This document shows, in pieces, positions 17,794 through 28,500 of a stretch of 64,000 nucleotides of DNA. Source of the DNA: Lentisphaerota bacterium (GTDB taxonomy: Bacteria; Verrucomicrobiota; Lentisphaeria; Oligosphaerales; JABHEG01); NCBI GenBank assembly GCA_018676675.1, contig JABHEG010000079.1, positions 1 through 64,000 of the forward strand. The letters run 5' to 3'. Position 1 is the stretch's first letter. Every line of letters starts with the position of its first letter. The notes under the pieces were generated by a model, which saw only the letters and a program-made list of their open reading frames with translations, was not told the DNA's origin and searched no databases. The position numbers and the translations under genes were made by a program.

Positions 17794-17864
17794 CTCGACG
17801 GAGTCTCGCCCTCCATCGGGCATGGATGGCTCAGAGAGTCCTTGGAGGGCGAGACTCCGTCGAG
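17794..17864. repeat. 22-bp perfect inverted repeat in a divergent promoter region
   Basis: Arms 17794-17815 and 17843-17864 (starting CTCGACGGAGTCTCGCC) are exact reverse complements around a 27-base loop. The element lies in the 395-bp gap between divergent genes starting at 17611 and 18007. A terminator for one of them is therefore unlikely, and an inserted hairpin repeat is the better reading. It resembles the 11441-11514 hairpin in arm length, loop length and GGAGG-rich arms, but not in sequence. I see no gene in the rest of the gap. Confidence 0.85.
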
Positions 17865-18006
17865 TCGCCTCACGAGACTGAGGGGGTACGTGGAACCTGC
17901 GGCCATGGGGAAGTCCATCGCGGAATGAACACGCTATATTGGTGATTCCAGTCCAACGACCCAATCCGGAGCACCGGCACAGACGGAAAGAGCAGGAGAA
18001 CGCCGA

Positions 18007-20916
18007 ATGTCCCGACACCTTTACGCCGTGTGTGTTTCGCTCGTGGCTCCCTGGCTTCCTGTGTCTGCCCTCGACCTGATCTACACATCCCCGCCGTTGA
18101 GCTCGGTCCAGCACGAGCGGGTGATCGCCAGTCTCGACCGGCGATGGGAGGGACTTCAGACACCGTCCCCACGGATGGGGGTACGCAACTTGTTTTCCTT
18201 TGCCATCGTGTCGGCCGAAGCGGACCACCGACTGGACCGGATTGACCTGGCCTTGGCCCTGGCCGAGAAGATGCAGGACTTGGATCAAGACAGCGTCACC
18301 TATGGGAACTTCCGCTGGTATTGGGGGGCGGAGCGGCCCGAAGATCGGAACGCGGTGGAGTTCTCCATGCAGGACGGGGCGCTGCTGTGGATGCGGCACC
18401 GCGACCGATTGCCCGATAGTGCGCGCCAGCGGCTTGCGCGACTGATCACCCTCTCAATCGAGGGCATTCGGCGCCACCGAGTCAACGAGGCCTACACCAA
18501 CATCTTCCTGATGAAAACGTGGAACTGCATCGCGCTGGGAGAGCAGACGGGACGCCCGAAGTTGGCGCGCGAGGGGTATGCCATGCTGGATGCGTGGCTG
18601 TTCTACACGTGGGAAAACGGGATCCATGAGTACCTCAGCCCGACCTATTACGGCACGGATCTGGATTCCCTCGTCCTCATTGCCGCGTTCAGTGAGAACG
18701 AGGGAGCGCGGGGGCAGGCGGAAGCGGCCCTGAAACTGTTGTGGACTGACATTGCGGCAAACTGGTTCGAGCCGTGCGGGAGGCTGGGTGGCGCCCACAG
18801 TCGCGACTATGACTACTTGACCGGGCATGGATACCTTGATCGGCATCTGAATTACGCGGGATGGTTGGAGATGGCACCGGAGACGATACCGCCGCACTTT
18901 GCGGCCCTCACTCAGTGGCGGCCACCAGAAGCGCTGCGTGAGCTCGCCGTTCAGCGTGTGCCGCGCATGGTTCGCCAGCGTTGGGGGGGCAGCCCGGGTG
19001 AGCGCTCCGCTCAATTCGTCGGCAGGGCGGTCAGCTTGGGAACGGCTGGGGCTTCGTATGGTGGGCCGACCGAGAAAGTCCTGACTGTTCAGTTCGCCGG
19101 GGGGGCGAAGATGCCGGTGACCAACTTCCTAATGGATGCGCGCAACGATCCGTTCGGTAGATCCAGGGAACTGACGGGAGGGGGACACATGAAGGCGCTT
19201 CACCTCACGCCGTTCCTGATGAGCGTGCAGCGTCAGCGTGAGGCGCTGCTGCTGGCCGGCATTTCGCCGCAGGACCGCAGGTTCCAGCGCCATATCCCCA
19301 ACCCGACCTGCCTCCTCTCGCACCTCGTCCTCCCAAGGGACGGTGTCACCGTGTGGATCGGGGACGAGAATCTGAGCGTTGATATCCGTTCGGGCCCAAC
19401 CGAGACGATCCCAGCTGTGGAACTCGAGAAGCAGCTTCGGAGCGCAGGGGTGGACGCGTCAACACTCGGGCAGAGCAGACTCAAGTCGACGCTCAGGGCA
19501 GCCGTCCCGAATCGAGCGTTCGACGTCGAGCACGCGCCGTTTGTGGAGGCTCCCTTTGAGGTGGGGAGAGAAGCTGCGGCAGGTGGCACTCAGTTCGTCT
19601 GGAAGCCGGGTGACGAGGGGGAAGTGGGGCCGAGCGGGGGACGGGCCATCGTCCCCCTGCGAGTGCCGACCGCGGGTGAGTACTACCTTCTCGCCCGTGT
19701 CCTTGCCCCCACGCCCAGCGAGGACTCGTTTCGCATCCGGATCCGCAACGAGGGCGGGGAGTTGCTTCCCGTATCCGATTGGCACATCGGTGTGCGTAAG
19801 ACTTGGACCTGGGTAACCATGCAGCTCTCCCCGGCCGGGCCGACGCCTGTTGAGCTCCCCGCCGGCACTGCCCTCCTTGAGATCCTCTGTCGCGAAGACG
19901 GCACCAAAGTCGACCAGATCCTGTTAGCGGACCAACGGGGCACCGCCAAGCCCATGCCGCTGGACAAGCCCCTCTTCGTGCGGCACAGGGACGCTGCTGC
20001 CGGCTTCCGCATTGTGCACGCCGTGGATATGCAGGGCGCTCCCGCTGTGGCCGAGCTGCGCACCGACGTGGCTGTCCCGAACGCCATGACACTCACGGTC
20101 ACCCACTCGGCCGTGAAGCCCGAGGCGGGGCGGGCTTCGATAGCAATCTGGACTCGTGTGGCAGAGGACCTCGACGACGAGGGCTTTGCACAGTTCAGCA
20201 AGGAATTCACGGAGGCGCAGGTCGATGTCGCTCTCGACGGCACGAGCCTGGAAGTCACGGCTCACGGCGTCCATGGGTCGTTGCGGCTCAAAGGGAACTT
20301 GGCCGATTCCGAACGGATCGCGTGCGAAGGGGACGAGCCGGGCGCTGCGGACGCACTGCTGACCATTGACGGCGAGGACTTGGGGCGCGACATCCTGAGA
20401 GATGTGGACCCGATTGCGCGGTATCGGCGCTTGCTGGCGTCGGCATCGAGCGCTGACGTGGCCATTCCGGAACAACCGTTCGAGGCCGAGAACGCCGCTT
20501 TCATCCTCCCCTCGTTCGAGAAGGGGGAAGACGGTGCTGCCGCCGGTGGCGCGTTCATCTGGCAGCCAGGTGAGCCGGGCGCCCGTGGCGGATCGAGAGG
20601 CGGACGTATCCTGATCCCCATCCGCGTATCCACTCCCGGGCCTCACTACCTCTGGGCACGTGTGCAGGCCCCAACCCCGGACGACGACTCTTTCCTCATC
20701 CGCATTCGTCAAGGGTCGGATGACCTACTTCCTCTCAGTGATTGGCATACCGGCGTGCACACTGAATGGGAATGGGCACCGATGGAACTGGGCCGCGGCA
20801 AGCAGCGTGCTGTGGATCTCCCTGCCGGCGTCGTCCTCCTCGAAATCATGTGCCGGGAGGATGGGACCAAGATGGACCAGATCTGGCTGACCGCCGATGC
20901 CGCAAAGCGGCCTTAG
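18007..20916 (+). CDS. large secreted protein with duplicated C-terminal beta-sandwich domain
   Basis: A 969-aa protein. The ATG is preceded by AGGAGA and opens a signal peptide ending near PVSALDL. Residues about 20-480 are helix-rich with W/Y-containing repeats (FRWYWGAERPEDRNAVEFS, NIFLMKTWNCIALGEQTGR), suggesting an alpha/alpha-toroid such as those in polysaccharide lyases; no catalytic signature is certain. Two copies of a domain of about 140 residues follow, at about 500-640 and 820-965. They share PFE...AAAGG..F.W.PG, YYLLARVLAPTPSEDSF / YLWARVQAPTPDDDSF, SDWH.GV and LEI.CREDGTK.DQI. These are probably carbohydrate-binding modules produced by internal duplication. A beta-rich domain separates them. 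It is read divergently from the GHL10-like gene. Confidence 0.6.
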   Translation: MSRHLYAVCVSLVAPWLPVSALDLIYTSPPLSSVQHERVIASLDRRWEGLQTPSPRMGVRNLFSFAIVSAEADHRLDRIDLALALAEKMQDLDQDSVTYGNFRWYWGAERPEDRNAVEFSMQDGALLWMRHRDRLPDSARQRLARLITLSIEGIRRHRVNEAYTNIFLMKTWNCIALGEQTGRPKLAREGYAMLDAWLFYTWENGIHEYLSPTYYGTDLDSLVLIAAFSENEGARGQAEAALKLLWTDIAANWFEPCGRLGGAHSRDYDYLTGHGYLDRHLNYAGWLEMAPETIPPHFAALTQWRPPEALRELAVQRVPRMVRQRWGGSPGERSAQFVGRAVSLGTAGASYGGPTEKVLTVQFAGGAKMPVTNFLMDARNDPFGRSRELTGGGHMKALHLTPFLMSVQRQREALLLAGISPQDRRFQRHIPNPTCLLSHLVLPRDGVTVWIGDENLSVDIRSGPTETIPAVELEKQLRSAGVDASTLGQSRLKSTLRAAVPNRAFDVEHAPFVEAPFEVGREAAAGGTQFVWKPGDEGEVGPSGGRAIVPLRVPTAGEYYLLARVLAPTPSEDSFRIRIRNEGGELLPVSDWHIGVRKTWTWVTMQLSPAGPTPVELPAGTALLEILCREDGTKVDQILLADQRGTAKPMPLDKPLFVRHRDAAAGFRIVHAVDMQGAPAVAELRTDVAVPNAMTLTVTHSAVKPEAGRASIAIWTRVAEDLDDEGFAQFSKEFTEAQVDVALDGTSLEVTAHGVHGSLRLKGNLADSERIACEGDEPGAADALLTIDGEDLGRDILRDVDPIARYRRLLASASSADVAIPEQPFEAENAAFILPSFEKGEDGAAAGGAFIWQPGEPGARGGSRGGRILIPIRVSTPGPHYLWARVQAPTPDDDSFLIRIRQGSDDLLPLSDWHTGVHTEWEWAPMELGRGKQRAVDLPAGVVLLEIMCREDGTKMDQIWLTADAAKRP

Positions 20917-20996
20917 AGGGAATGGTGGAGGCGGGAAGCAGAGCGACAACTGACCCATGCTAGTTGGGGCTGGCACGTAGACGAAGGAGATATCCG

Positions 20997-21411
20997 TTGA
21001 TACCATCGCAGACACTCATGTCAGGGAACACGTTCTCAGCTGGCTACGGGAAGACCCGGGTGGCCTCTCGTATCGCGTTGATCACGGTTGTTCTCACGAC
21101 CCTCGGCAGGGCAGCTGATCCGGAGTGATTCAGTGGAGACCGTCCAGCGTCTCGAGTTTCTAAGGGACGGGCTGCGGCATCTGCGCCTGGTTAGGGACAT
21201 GATCGCGTTGGCCTATTCGAGAGAAGCGGGAAACGCGATTCCCGAAGGTGCGCTGGAAGATGCGATCAGGGCGCTTGTGAGACTCCAAGCTGACGTGACG
21301 CCTCGACATGTCGTGTGGGGACATGTGGTTAACCGCACGCTGGAGCGCCGCGGGATCCGGCCGTTCCGCAGGTCGAAAAAGAGGAAGCTCCCGAGCCTGG
21401 ACGGAATGTGA
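20997..21411 (+). pseudogene. internally deleted relic of a secreted protein gene
   Basis: AAGGAG at 20984-20989 precedes TTG 20997. In that frame (or from ATG 21018) a signal peptide is read, ending ALITVVLTTLGRAADPE, and it stops at TGA 21126-21128. In another frame, from about 21130, comes a helical C-terminal-looking piece beginning VQRLEFLRDGLRHLRLVRDM and ending in a basic tail at 21411. Its opening recalls the LREGxxDYEYL tail of DUF4091-type glycosidase proteins, but only loosely. The arrangement fits a secreted gene that lost its middle and shifted frame. A real 107-aa protein from 21088 is an alternative, without clear ribosome-binding support. Confidence 0.45.
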
Positions 21412-21507
21412 GTCACCGACCATAGCACAAGACAGTGTTCCGCACCCAGCATTCGACGTGGATGGCCTCCCGGGCCCATGGAAGCAATGTCTCTCCCCCT
21501 GGCCCAC

Positions 21508-23841
21508 TCAAGGCTTGAGCGTGATGGGATAGAGGTCGGCCAGGTCGTGGGCGTCTCCACCGAACCAGGTTCCGAGTTTCGGTGATTTGCTGTTGTGGTT
21601 CCAGTAGCGAAGAAACCCGGCGTTCACCGTCTTCGGAGCAGATTTCAGCCCCAGGTCGCTCCAGGGGATGACGACGAATGAGCTCCAGCCATCGGGACCA
21701 ATGGAGGTCTTAAGCGTCCACGTTCCGTTCCAGGCTTTGTCACGATTTCGTCCGTCATAGCGGTTTGCGCGACTATCCCAGGCGAGTTGGTAGTAGCAGG
21801 GCCTGCCTGCGTTTTCTCCAGCCAGGAAGATCTCGAACTTGTCGCCGACTGGCCATTCGTCCCGGGGCTGGCCAGCGGCTTTCCCGTGGATTTTGTCGGG
21901 CGCCTTGTCCGAGCATTTGGCCCCGACATACAACGCCTTGGCATCGTGTAGTACACGGACGACCGTTCTATCAGGGAAAGCCGCATCGTTGCGTTCCAGG
22001 AAGAGATCAAGCGCTTCCGCCCTTGCCCATTCGGCATCGTCGAAATCGGGGTTGAATGCAGGCGTCGCCTGAGCCTTTGCCGCACTTCCCCGGAAGGTAA
22101 GTTTGTCGAAAACGGTAACATGCTCCTCGAAGGCTTGGCGGAGAGCGGCGAGCATGCGTTGACCGTTAGGGTGTGCGACCTTCCCAGCGGCTCGCTCCAA
22201 TGCTTGACGACAGGGAACCATGAGTTGGTGTTCAAGCACGGTCTTGCGCCAGTTTTTCATCGGGCTGTCATTCCACCCGGACTTCCCGGACGTCCTGAAC
22301 CAGGCCGCCTCGACGAGCGAATAGAACTCACGTACGTCGTTGGCCCCGCTGCCATAGACGCGTTGCAGGAACTGACGGCGCAGTTCCGGCACTGCCTGTC
22401 GGGAGGGATTCCAGAGCCCGTTGGTCATAGTCCAGTAGTACATGGCATTGAGATCCCAGGCTTTGGCGCCGTCCATTCTGGGACTTTTGCCATCGCCGTA
22501 GATTTCTGAATAGGTCCGGTTGACGCCGCGACTGGCGACCAGCCCCAAGTCGTTGAGGGCCACAACGTCCATCGGCCGGGGGAAGGCCCCGACAAGACCG
22601 AAGTACTCCCGCCAGGTGAGCTGGGTGGTGATGTCCATCCAGGCGCGGAAGCGACGATCCCACTCTCTGTTGGTCGGGCCTGTCAGCGGTTCTTTGGAGT
22701 CCTTTGTGATGGGGCAGAAGGAGATGCTGATGTTTGGGGCAATGGGGACCTTCGGGGGCACGGCGGTGAAGAAGTAACCAAAGGTCAGGATCCGTTTGCC
22801 GGGATAGTGCTTGAGCAGATGCTCGCCAAGCTGGTTGAGCCACATGAAGAACTGAGTCGAGCGGAAGGGACTCTTGCGGTCCTTGCTGTACTCAAGTGTG
22901 CTGCCATCGGGGAGCGTGATAGCTTTGGTGCACTCGGCGCACTCGCATTGCGCCCAGGTGTCCTCAATCATCACCCGATAGGTGGTGAAGTCCGGGTTGG
23001 CCCGGATGCGCGTGTCCAGTTCGTTGAGGAAGGCCGTGGTCATGTCCGAGTTGGTGAAACAGAGCTGGGTGCGATAGCGACTCTCGCTTGGCCGAACGCG
23101 CTTGCCGTCCTTCTCCGGGAAGAACTCAGGATGCTCTTCGAAGTACTTCTTCTCAGTGATGAAAAGCCCCGTGAGATTGTGGCCTCCGCCGTATTCCATG
23201 ATGGTGCCGTGGCGTTTGACGTTCGGGTTGCTCCCCACGGTCATCCGCGCTGACCAATTGGTACCGTTGCGCACCTGCCAGAGCTCGGATTCAGTCACGC
23301 CGCCGTGCATCTGCCAGCCACGCAGAATGAAAACAGGCACGTCGAGGTAATCCGTTTCGCTGAATGCGAGGTCCGCATCCTCAGAATAGATGGTGCCGAA
23401 CTCGGAGTTTGGCCGTGCCCAAATCAGGTCTGTGTTGCGGTAGATGAGCCTGAATACCCCGTTCAGGACCCCCTTGGGAACGGTCGCGAACAGGTAGACA
23501 ATTCCGTTTCGAGTGCGCACGGCATAGCCGTCATTCCCCGCGAGATCCGCCGCATCGTTCCGGAAGCTGTCCTGTATCGGAGCCAGCAATGGAGACTGCC
23601 CAAGGACGCCAAGAACAATCTTCTGCCGCGCGGTTCCCAGCTGGGTCCGGATCGGTGCCCGGGCGCCCGAGATCTTCTCAATCCAGAATTGGAGTTCTTC
23701 GGCAGCGAACTGAACGGCCTCGTCGGCAGTCTCCGACCGGACGATCTCAGCAACAGGCTTCCCACCCCGCGCCAGCTCGATCCCAGCACGGACGATTATT
23801 GGTGAGAACAACAGAACGGTCGCCAGGCAAATGCGTTTCAC
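21508..23841 (-). CDS. secreted DUF4838 protein with C-terminal CBM9-like domain
   Basis: A 777-aa protein starting with GTG at 23841, preceded by AGAGGA; a signal peptide ends near IIVRAGIEL. Residues about 25-130 resemble the N-terminal domain seen in GH67/GH20-like enzymes (AVQFAAEELQFWIEKISGA). The central DUF4838 region contains ENTWAQCECAECT-like residues (DTWAQCECAECTKA near 295), HLLKHYPGKRILTFGYF and TQLTWREYFG. The last 180 residues (NPDFDDAEWARAEALDLFL ... ALYVGAKCSDKAP ... WSSFVVIPWSDLG) are a CBM9/DOMON-like sugar-binding domain. DUF4838 proteins are abundant in PVC bacteria and thought to be glycosidases; the substrate is unknown. It is read divergently from the radical SAM gene at 24178. 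Confidence 0.8.
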   Translation of the reverse strand: MKRICLATVLLFSPIIVRAGIELARGGKPVAEIVRSETADEAVQFAAEELQFWIEKISGARAPIRTQLGTARQKIVLGVLGQSPLLAPIQDSFRNDAADLAGNDGYAVRTRNGIVYLFATVPKGVLNGVFRLIYRNTDLIWARPNSEFGTIYSEDADLAFSETDYLDVPVFILRGWQMHGGVTESELWQVRNGTNWSARMTVGSNPNVKRHGTIMEYGGGHNLTGLFITEKKYFEEHPEFFPEKDGKRVRPSESRYRTQLCFTNSDMTTAFLNELDTRIRANPDFTTYRVMIEDTWAQCECAECTKAITLPDGSTLEYSKDRKSPFRSTQFFMWLNQLGEHLLKHYPGKRILTFGYFFTAVPPKVPIAPNISISFCPITKDSKEPLTGPTNREWDRRFRAWMDITTQLTWREYFGLVGAFPRPMDVVALNDLGLVASRGVNRTYSEIYGDGKSPRMDGAKAWDLNAMYYWTMTNGLWNPSRQAVPELRRQFLQRVYGSGANDVREFYSLVEAAWFRTSGKSGWNDSPMKNWRKTVLEHQLMVPCRQALERAAGKVAHPNGQRMLAALRQAFEEHVTVFDKLTFRGSAAKAQATPAFNPDFDDAEWARAEALDLFLERNDAAFPDRTVVRVLHDAKALYVGAKCSDKAPDKIHGKAAGQPRDEWPVGDKFEIFLAGENAGRPCYYQLAWDSRANRYDGRNRDKAWNGTWTLKTSIGPDGWSSFVVIPWSDLGLKSAPKTVNAGFLRYWNHNSKSPKLGTWFGGDAHDLADLYPITLKP

Positions 23842-24177
23842 GGGAGCTTTCCTCTCGGATAGACGGCTGTGTTGGTGCCCATGCCACAGTCACTGCATGG
23901 CACTTCTCTCCAACGGTATAGCAGTGTGGCTGCCCCGAGGTGATCTGTCAACGGCAGGTGGCGAAAAACAGGACCAACACAAGTGCGGGGCTGCCCTGAA
24001 GGGGGCCTCATCTTCACCTTGTCTCTCCCCTGAAACGTTCCCCGAGAAGACGCCTTGTCGGATGCCGGGTGCCATGCGATGTTGGGCCCCGAGGCACCCG
24101 CAACCATCCGTGAGCCCATAGGACGGGCAGATGCGCGCGGATGCACTCGGGAAAGTCAGAAAGGCACGGGAGTTCAC
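23842..24177. other. 336-bp divergent intergenic region
   Basis: Lies between the DUF4838 gene (minus) and the radical SAM gene (plus). I find no ORF with ribosome-binding support, no long inverted repeat and no convincing sigma-70 promoter. A GGGAG at about 24168-24172 serves the ATG at 24178. Confidence 0.4.
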
Positions 24178-25500
24178 ATGTACCGACTCAAATCAAAACT
24201 GTACGTCCACGAGGACTACACAATGTTTGCGGACGCACCGGCCCGAGTGGAGCGAATCGAGTCGGCCATGGACCAGAGGGCAGAGCGATTCGGAGATATG
24301 GATGTCCCGGACTTGATCGCCGAGCGCGGCTGGCTGGAAAGACGCTCCGATCTCTTCAGCGCGTTCTCCGAGAACCCGGATCCGGACGTCCTCCTCAACC
24401 TGGCGAGTTTCGGGGAACACCCGAACATGGCGACGCTCAGCAAGAAGGTCGGAATGAACGGCCGTGCCAGAGGGCTGGTGTCACAGCTTCTCGGGCTGCA
24501 GAACATGACCCTCGTCTCCAGCGGAAACTCGGACTACAGGAAACCACAGAGAGACCACGTCTGCCGTCCACAATGGTGGCTCTATACCATGGATGGCTGC
24601 TCACACCAGTGCGCCTACTGCGGCCGCGGCGGCGTCATCTCTGCGAAGGTCAATCTGCAGCACTATGCCCAGCACCTGCGTAAGCTGGTGGAGAACAACC
24701 CTTGGCAACAGGTGTACCTGACCAACGCGAATTCAGACACGCCCATCCTGGAACCGGAGATTGATCACACCCGTTTCCTGATCGATTTCTTTAAGCAGTT
24801 CGACGATCGCCATTTCGTCGTCCACACGAAGAGTGCAAACGTCGATCATCTGTTGGAGTACACCGACCACGATCAGCGCGCGATCATGCTCTGGAGTATC
24901 GCCACGCCGAGTGCTGCCCGGATCTACGAGCCGGGCGCTCCGAGCACTGAGGAACGCTTTGCCGCGGCACGCAAGTGCTACCAGGCCGGTTACCCGGTCC
25001 GCCTCAAGTTCAAGCCCATTGTCCCTATGAAGGACTGGCGCCAGGAGGCAACGACCATGGCAAGACTGGCCTTCGACGGCATGAGACCAGAGGTCATCAA
25101 CCTGCTCACGCTGGCGTGGATGGACGTCGACACGTTACGCACCGCCTTCGATCCCGAAGACCTGGATCCTGAAGCCATCGAGGCCGCAGACGCTGCCGCG
25201 GAGCAGATGGCAGGCGATCGCCTCAAGCCATTCCCCCACGATTTCCGCGCCAAAGTCTACGGTCATTTCATCAACGAGATCCGCAAGATCGATCCTGATG
25301 TCCCCATCACTTTCAGCACCGAGTCCCTCGACATGTGGAAGCAGTTCGGAGGTCGGCTGGGGTACAACGCCTCAGACTATGTCTGCGGCTGCGGACCGCA
25401 GTGCGTTCCCGGTTGTGTCCGTCTCAAAGCAGACCCATGGAAGATGGCTGAACCCGTGACCTGGGATGGCAGGAAGGTCGAGCCGGGTGCCTCGGAATAG
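24178..25500 (+). CDS. spore-photoproduct-lyase-like radical SAM enzyme (paralog A)
   Basis: A 440-aa protein. ATG 24178 is preferred because GGGAG lies 6 bases upstream and because MYRLKSKLYVHEDY matches the start of the paralog at 43614. The radical SAM motif C-x3-C-x2-C is in DGCSHQCAYCG (Cys 141, 145, 148) and binds the SAM [4Fe-4S] cluster. The fragment GC-H-C-YC and the downstream VHTKSANVDHLL and PVRLKFKPIVPMKDWRQEATT place it near the spore photoproduct lyase (SPL)-like group. The C-terminus has an extra cysteine cluster, CGCGPQCVPGC (about 403-413), which could hold a second Fe-S cluster. The true substrate is unknown. A DNA-repair role is only one option, since the gene stands among glycan-degradation genes. 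It ends 5 bp before the convergent heparinase-like gene. Confidence 0.78.
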   Translation: MYRLKSKLYVHEDYTMFADAPARVERIESAMDQRAERFGDMDVPDLIAERGWLERRSDLFSAFSENPDPDVLLNLASFGEHPNMATLSKKVGMNGRARGLVSQLLGLQNMTLVSSGNSDYRKPQRDHVCRPQWWLYTMDGCSHQCAYCGRGGVISAKVNLQHYAQHLRKLVENNPWQQVYLTNANSDTPILEPEIDHTRFLIDFFKQFDDRHFVVHTKSANVDHLLEYTDHDQRAIMLWSIATPSAARIYEPGAPSTEERFAAARKCYQAGYPVRLKFKPIVPMKDWRQEATTMARLAFDGMRPEVINLLTLAWMDVDTLRTAFDPEDLDPEAIEAADAAAEQMAGDRLKPFPHDFRAKVYGHFINEIRKIDPDVPITFSTESLDMWKQFGGRLGYNASDYVCGCGPQCVPGCVRLKADPWKMAEPVTWDGRKVEPGASE

Positions 25501-25505
25501 TCCGA

Positions 25506-28500
25506 CTACTGCTTGGTCGACTGCACATAGGCCGAGTTGGTGATCCGGAACGTGTCGTGCCCGATTTCCGTGTGTGCCAGCGCCAGCCGGTCACCGGGGG
25601 CCAGGCGCTTCGCCGCCTTGGTCACGTGCAGCTTCTGCAGGGACAGGAGCCGCGCACCCCATTCGTCGGCGTACGTCTTGTGCCCGCGTTCCCCGTTCCA
25701 CGGCTCCAGCAGCTTAGCGCTGCCGTCCTCAGCAATGCGGTAGAGATTGAATGCGCCCTTGGCAAGGACGAGTCGCGGTTCGACGATCGCTTTGGAGCCT
25801 TTCACATCACGGACCAGCACGTGATTGGCTGCGATGTGCGGGGTGTGGGCCAAGTGCACTCGGTAGCGTGCACCTTCGAGCCGGGAGATGCGGTTGATGG
25901 TGAAGGTTGAGCGGTCTTTGCGGTGCTGAATGACAATGACCTGGCCCAGGAGCGCCGTGCTGGTCGGCAGCACTCCATCGGCTTCGAGGGTGAGTGTATC
26001 CTGCAGGTCGTTGAACGCGAGGATGCGCCCCGTATAGGCCGGGGTGTCGAGCCGCAGTGCCGCATTGTTCGCGGTCAAACTCGTTCCCCCCACCATGAAG
26101 AGCGACGTTGGTTCTCCTGCTTCCATGCTGCAACTGGCGAACTCCGCATCCGTGGTCAATGTCACCGAGCCATCCACGACGCTGAGTGAGGCGCCCTCCT
26201 GGCGTCGGTTCCACGCGAGGTGATAGTCGGTTCGTGCTTCTGTCATGACCTTCACGCACACAGCCGTTTCATCGCCACCGGTGACCGGCAGTCGTGTGAC
26301 CGCCTCGATGAACGGTTGGCCTCGATAGGGTTCCAGAACACCGACGAATGTGTCGAGTGCCTCCTGCCCCGTGCGGCGAGCGCAAAGCACCTGCAGCCTT
26401 TCACCAAAGTCACGTGTGTCGATGTAGCGTTGGTTCGGGGCGGAACCTGCGATGAGCTGTGTCTCAGGCCCGGCGGTCATCCAGAGCCGGAGCGCCGCGT
26501 CTGGATCGCGTCGTGGCGGCTTGCTGCGCCAGTCGGTGATGTCGCGCCAGGTTGCGGTCCAGCCAGAGGGCGCCGTGCCGGCGCGCAGCTCGCGAATGTG
26601 GCGTAGATCCATCTTTGGCTTGCACGGAAACGAGAAGCCGGACCATTCGTACAGGTCTTTGTCGGGGACGGGATCCGGTGTCAGTGCCGCACCATCGATT
26701 TCGAGCGTGTTGCCGGCCGCATGGAAGAAGTAGTCATGCATCTTGCCGCCGCGGACGCGGAACAGGTCGAGCCCATAGGCGTTGTCGCCAACCTGGATCA
26801 AGGCCACCGTGCGTTGGTACACACCCGGCTTTGCGAAAGTCGCTTTCTGCCAGTCAGCCACATCGTTCTCGGCTGCATCCATGAACTGAATGGTCGGGGT
26901 GCTCTTGAATGTGCGCAGATCGCCGCGCAGGTAGCGCATCCCACTGTGGTCACCGTCTTCCCGGCGCAGCAGAACGGTGTTGTGCGACGCAAACTGCTTG
27001 ATCCAGCTCGTGGTGAGGTAGTGCGTGGAGCCGAGATAGCCGAGGTCGGTGGCAAGTTCGTGGCCCTTGGCGTACATGCCAATGGACAGTGGGGCGTAAT
27101 GGTAGTGCCCGACGATCCTGCCGAAGTCGAGGTGCAGCACGGTCTGCTCGGTCCCTTTGCCACAACGGAGAATGCCCTTTCGGTTCTCGTGCAACAACCA
27201 GCTGGGCAGCGTCAACGAACTGGTGTAGGCCACATCCCACTTCCCGTCATCAGCCCGCTTGGTCTCGACAAACGGCTTGACCCAGTCAGGGAGTTTGCCA
27301 CCTGCGTTGAGGACGTTCGTCATCCATCCCGGGGCGCGCCCGCCACCGACTGTGCAGTCTTCCCAGGCGATGCGCCTGCCGTCCGGAAAACTGTACATCT
27401 CTCGCTTGGAGCACATGTCTACAACGGATGGCATAGCCCAGCAGTTCAGGGCGTCTTTCCCCGTGTCGTACCACGGCGCAGTCTTGTCGAAGCTACCGGT
27501 TTTCCCCTGCAGTCGGTTCATGACCCCGGCCACGCCCCACGGTGTGTAGGATGGCGATCCCTCGTAGCCCACGCCGTCGCCAGTGAACTGGTTGAGCATG
27601 AAGAAATCGATCTCTCTTGCCATGTTTTCCACGATCCGTTCGTCACCCAAAAGGAGCCCCAGGTCCAGTGTCGGGTGCAGGGTTGCCGGGGCGAGGTTGT
27701 CTCTCGCAGCCATCAGGTTGTAGGGATGCAGCGTGTACTCGAGAATGCCGCGCTTCAGCCGGCGGGGACCGTTCGGGACCTGAAGGAGCTTTGCGGCATC
27801 GCCGGCGGTTGAGACGATCATGCGTTGCGTCATGCCTCGGAGGCCAACGTGGCGTTCGTCCGGGGTGTAGGAATCGGCGATCAAGGCGAAAGCCCTCAGC
27901 CATTGTCGGGCGGTGTCCGCCTTGGTGTTCCAGGTGCCGCGGTAGACGGTGGTGATACTCGTCATGCGCCAACCCTTGTCGCCCGGGCGTTGATCTTTGG
28001 TCTGATTCAGGTGGTAGCCCGGATAGAATCGGTAGCGCCAGGCTTGGCCGTTCGCGCCCCGATAGAAGCCGCACATACGTGCTTCGAACTGAGTCTGCGT
28101 CATGCCGAACAGGTCACGCAAGTATGTGTCACCAAAGTGCGCGCGAGCCATGCACAGCATGAGCGCCTTGGCCTTGTGTGCGTAGATCCCCGCGCGCTTG
28201 TTCTCCGGCGAATCTGCGGGAAACAGGTTTGCCGCGAACTGGTACGCATGGCCGAGGGTCGGCAGCGTCGAACTCCCCAGGCGCCGATAGATGTGGTCAA
28301 GACACTTGCCTTTGAAGAAGAAGCGCCGGGTGGACATATATCCGTGCGTCTGTCCGTCCCAGTGGTCCCAGGCGATGCCCTGGTTGCGCCCGCTCCAGGC
28401 TGCATCGTGGTCCTCGCGCCAGACAGCGTCGGTTGGTGCACAGCCTTCGCCGTCGTCCGGGTAGCGAGGGTTCGGGTAGTAGCTGTATTGCCGTTCCTCT

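Noticed and set aside
24178-25500. Radical SAM protein as anaerobic sulfatase-maturating enzyme
   Set aside because: The motif context (GC-H-C-YC, TKS-x-NVDHLL) is SPL-like, not that of anSME with its SPASM cysteines, and the gene is far from the sulfatase.
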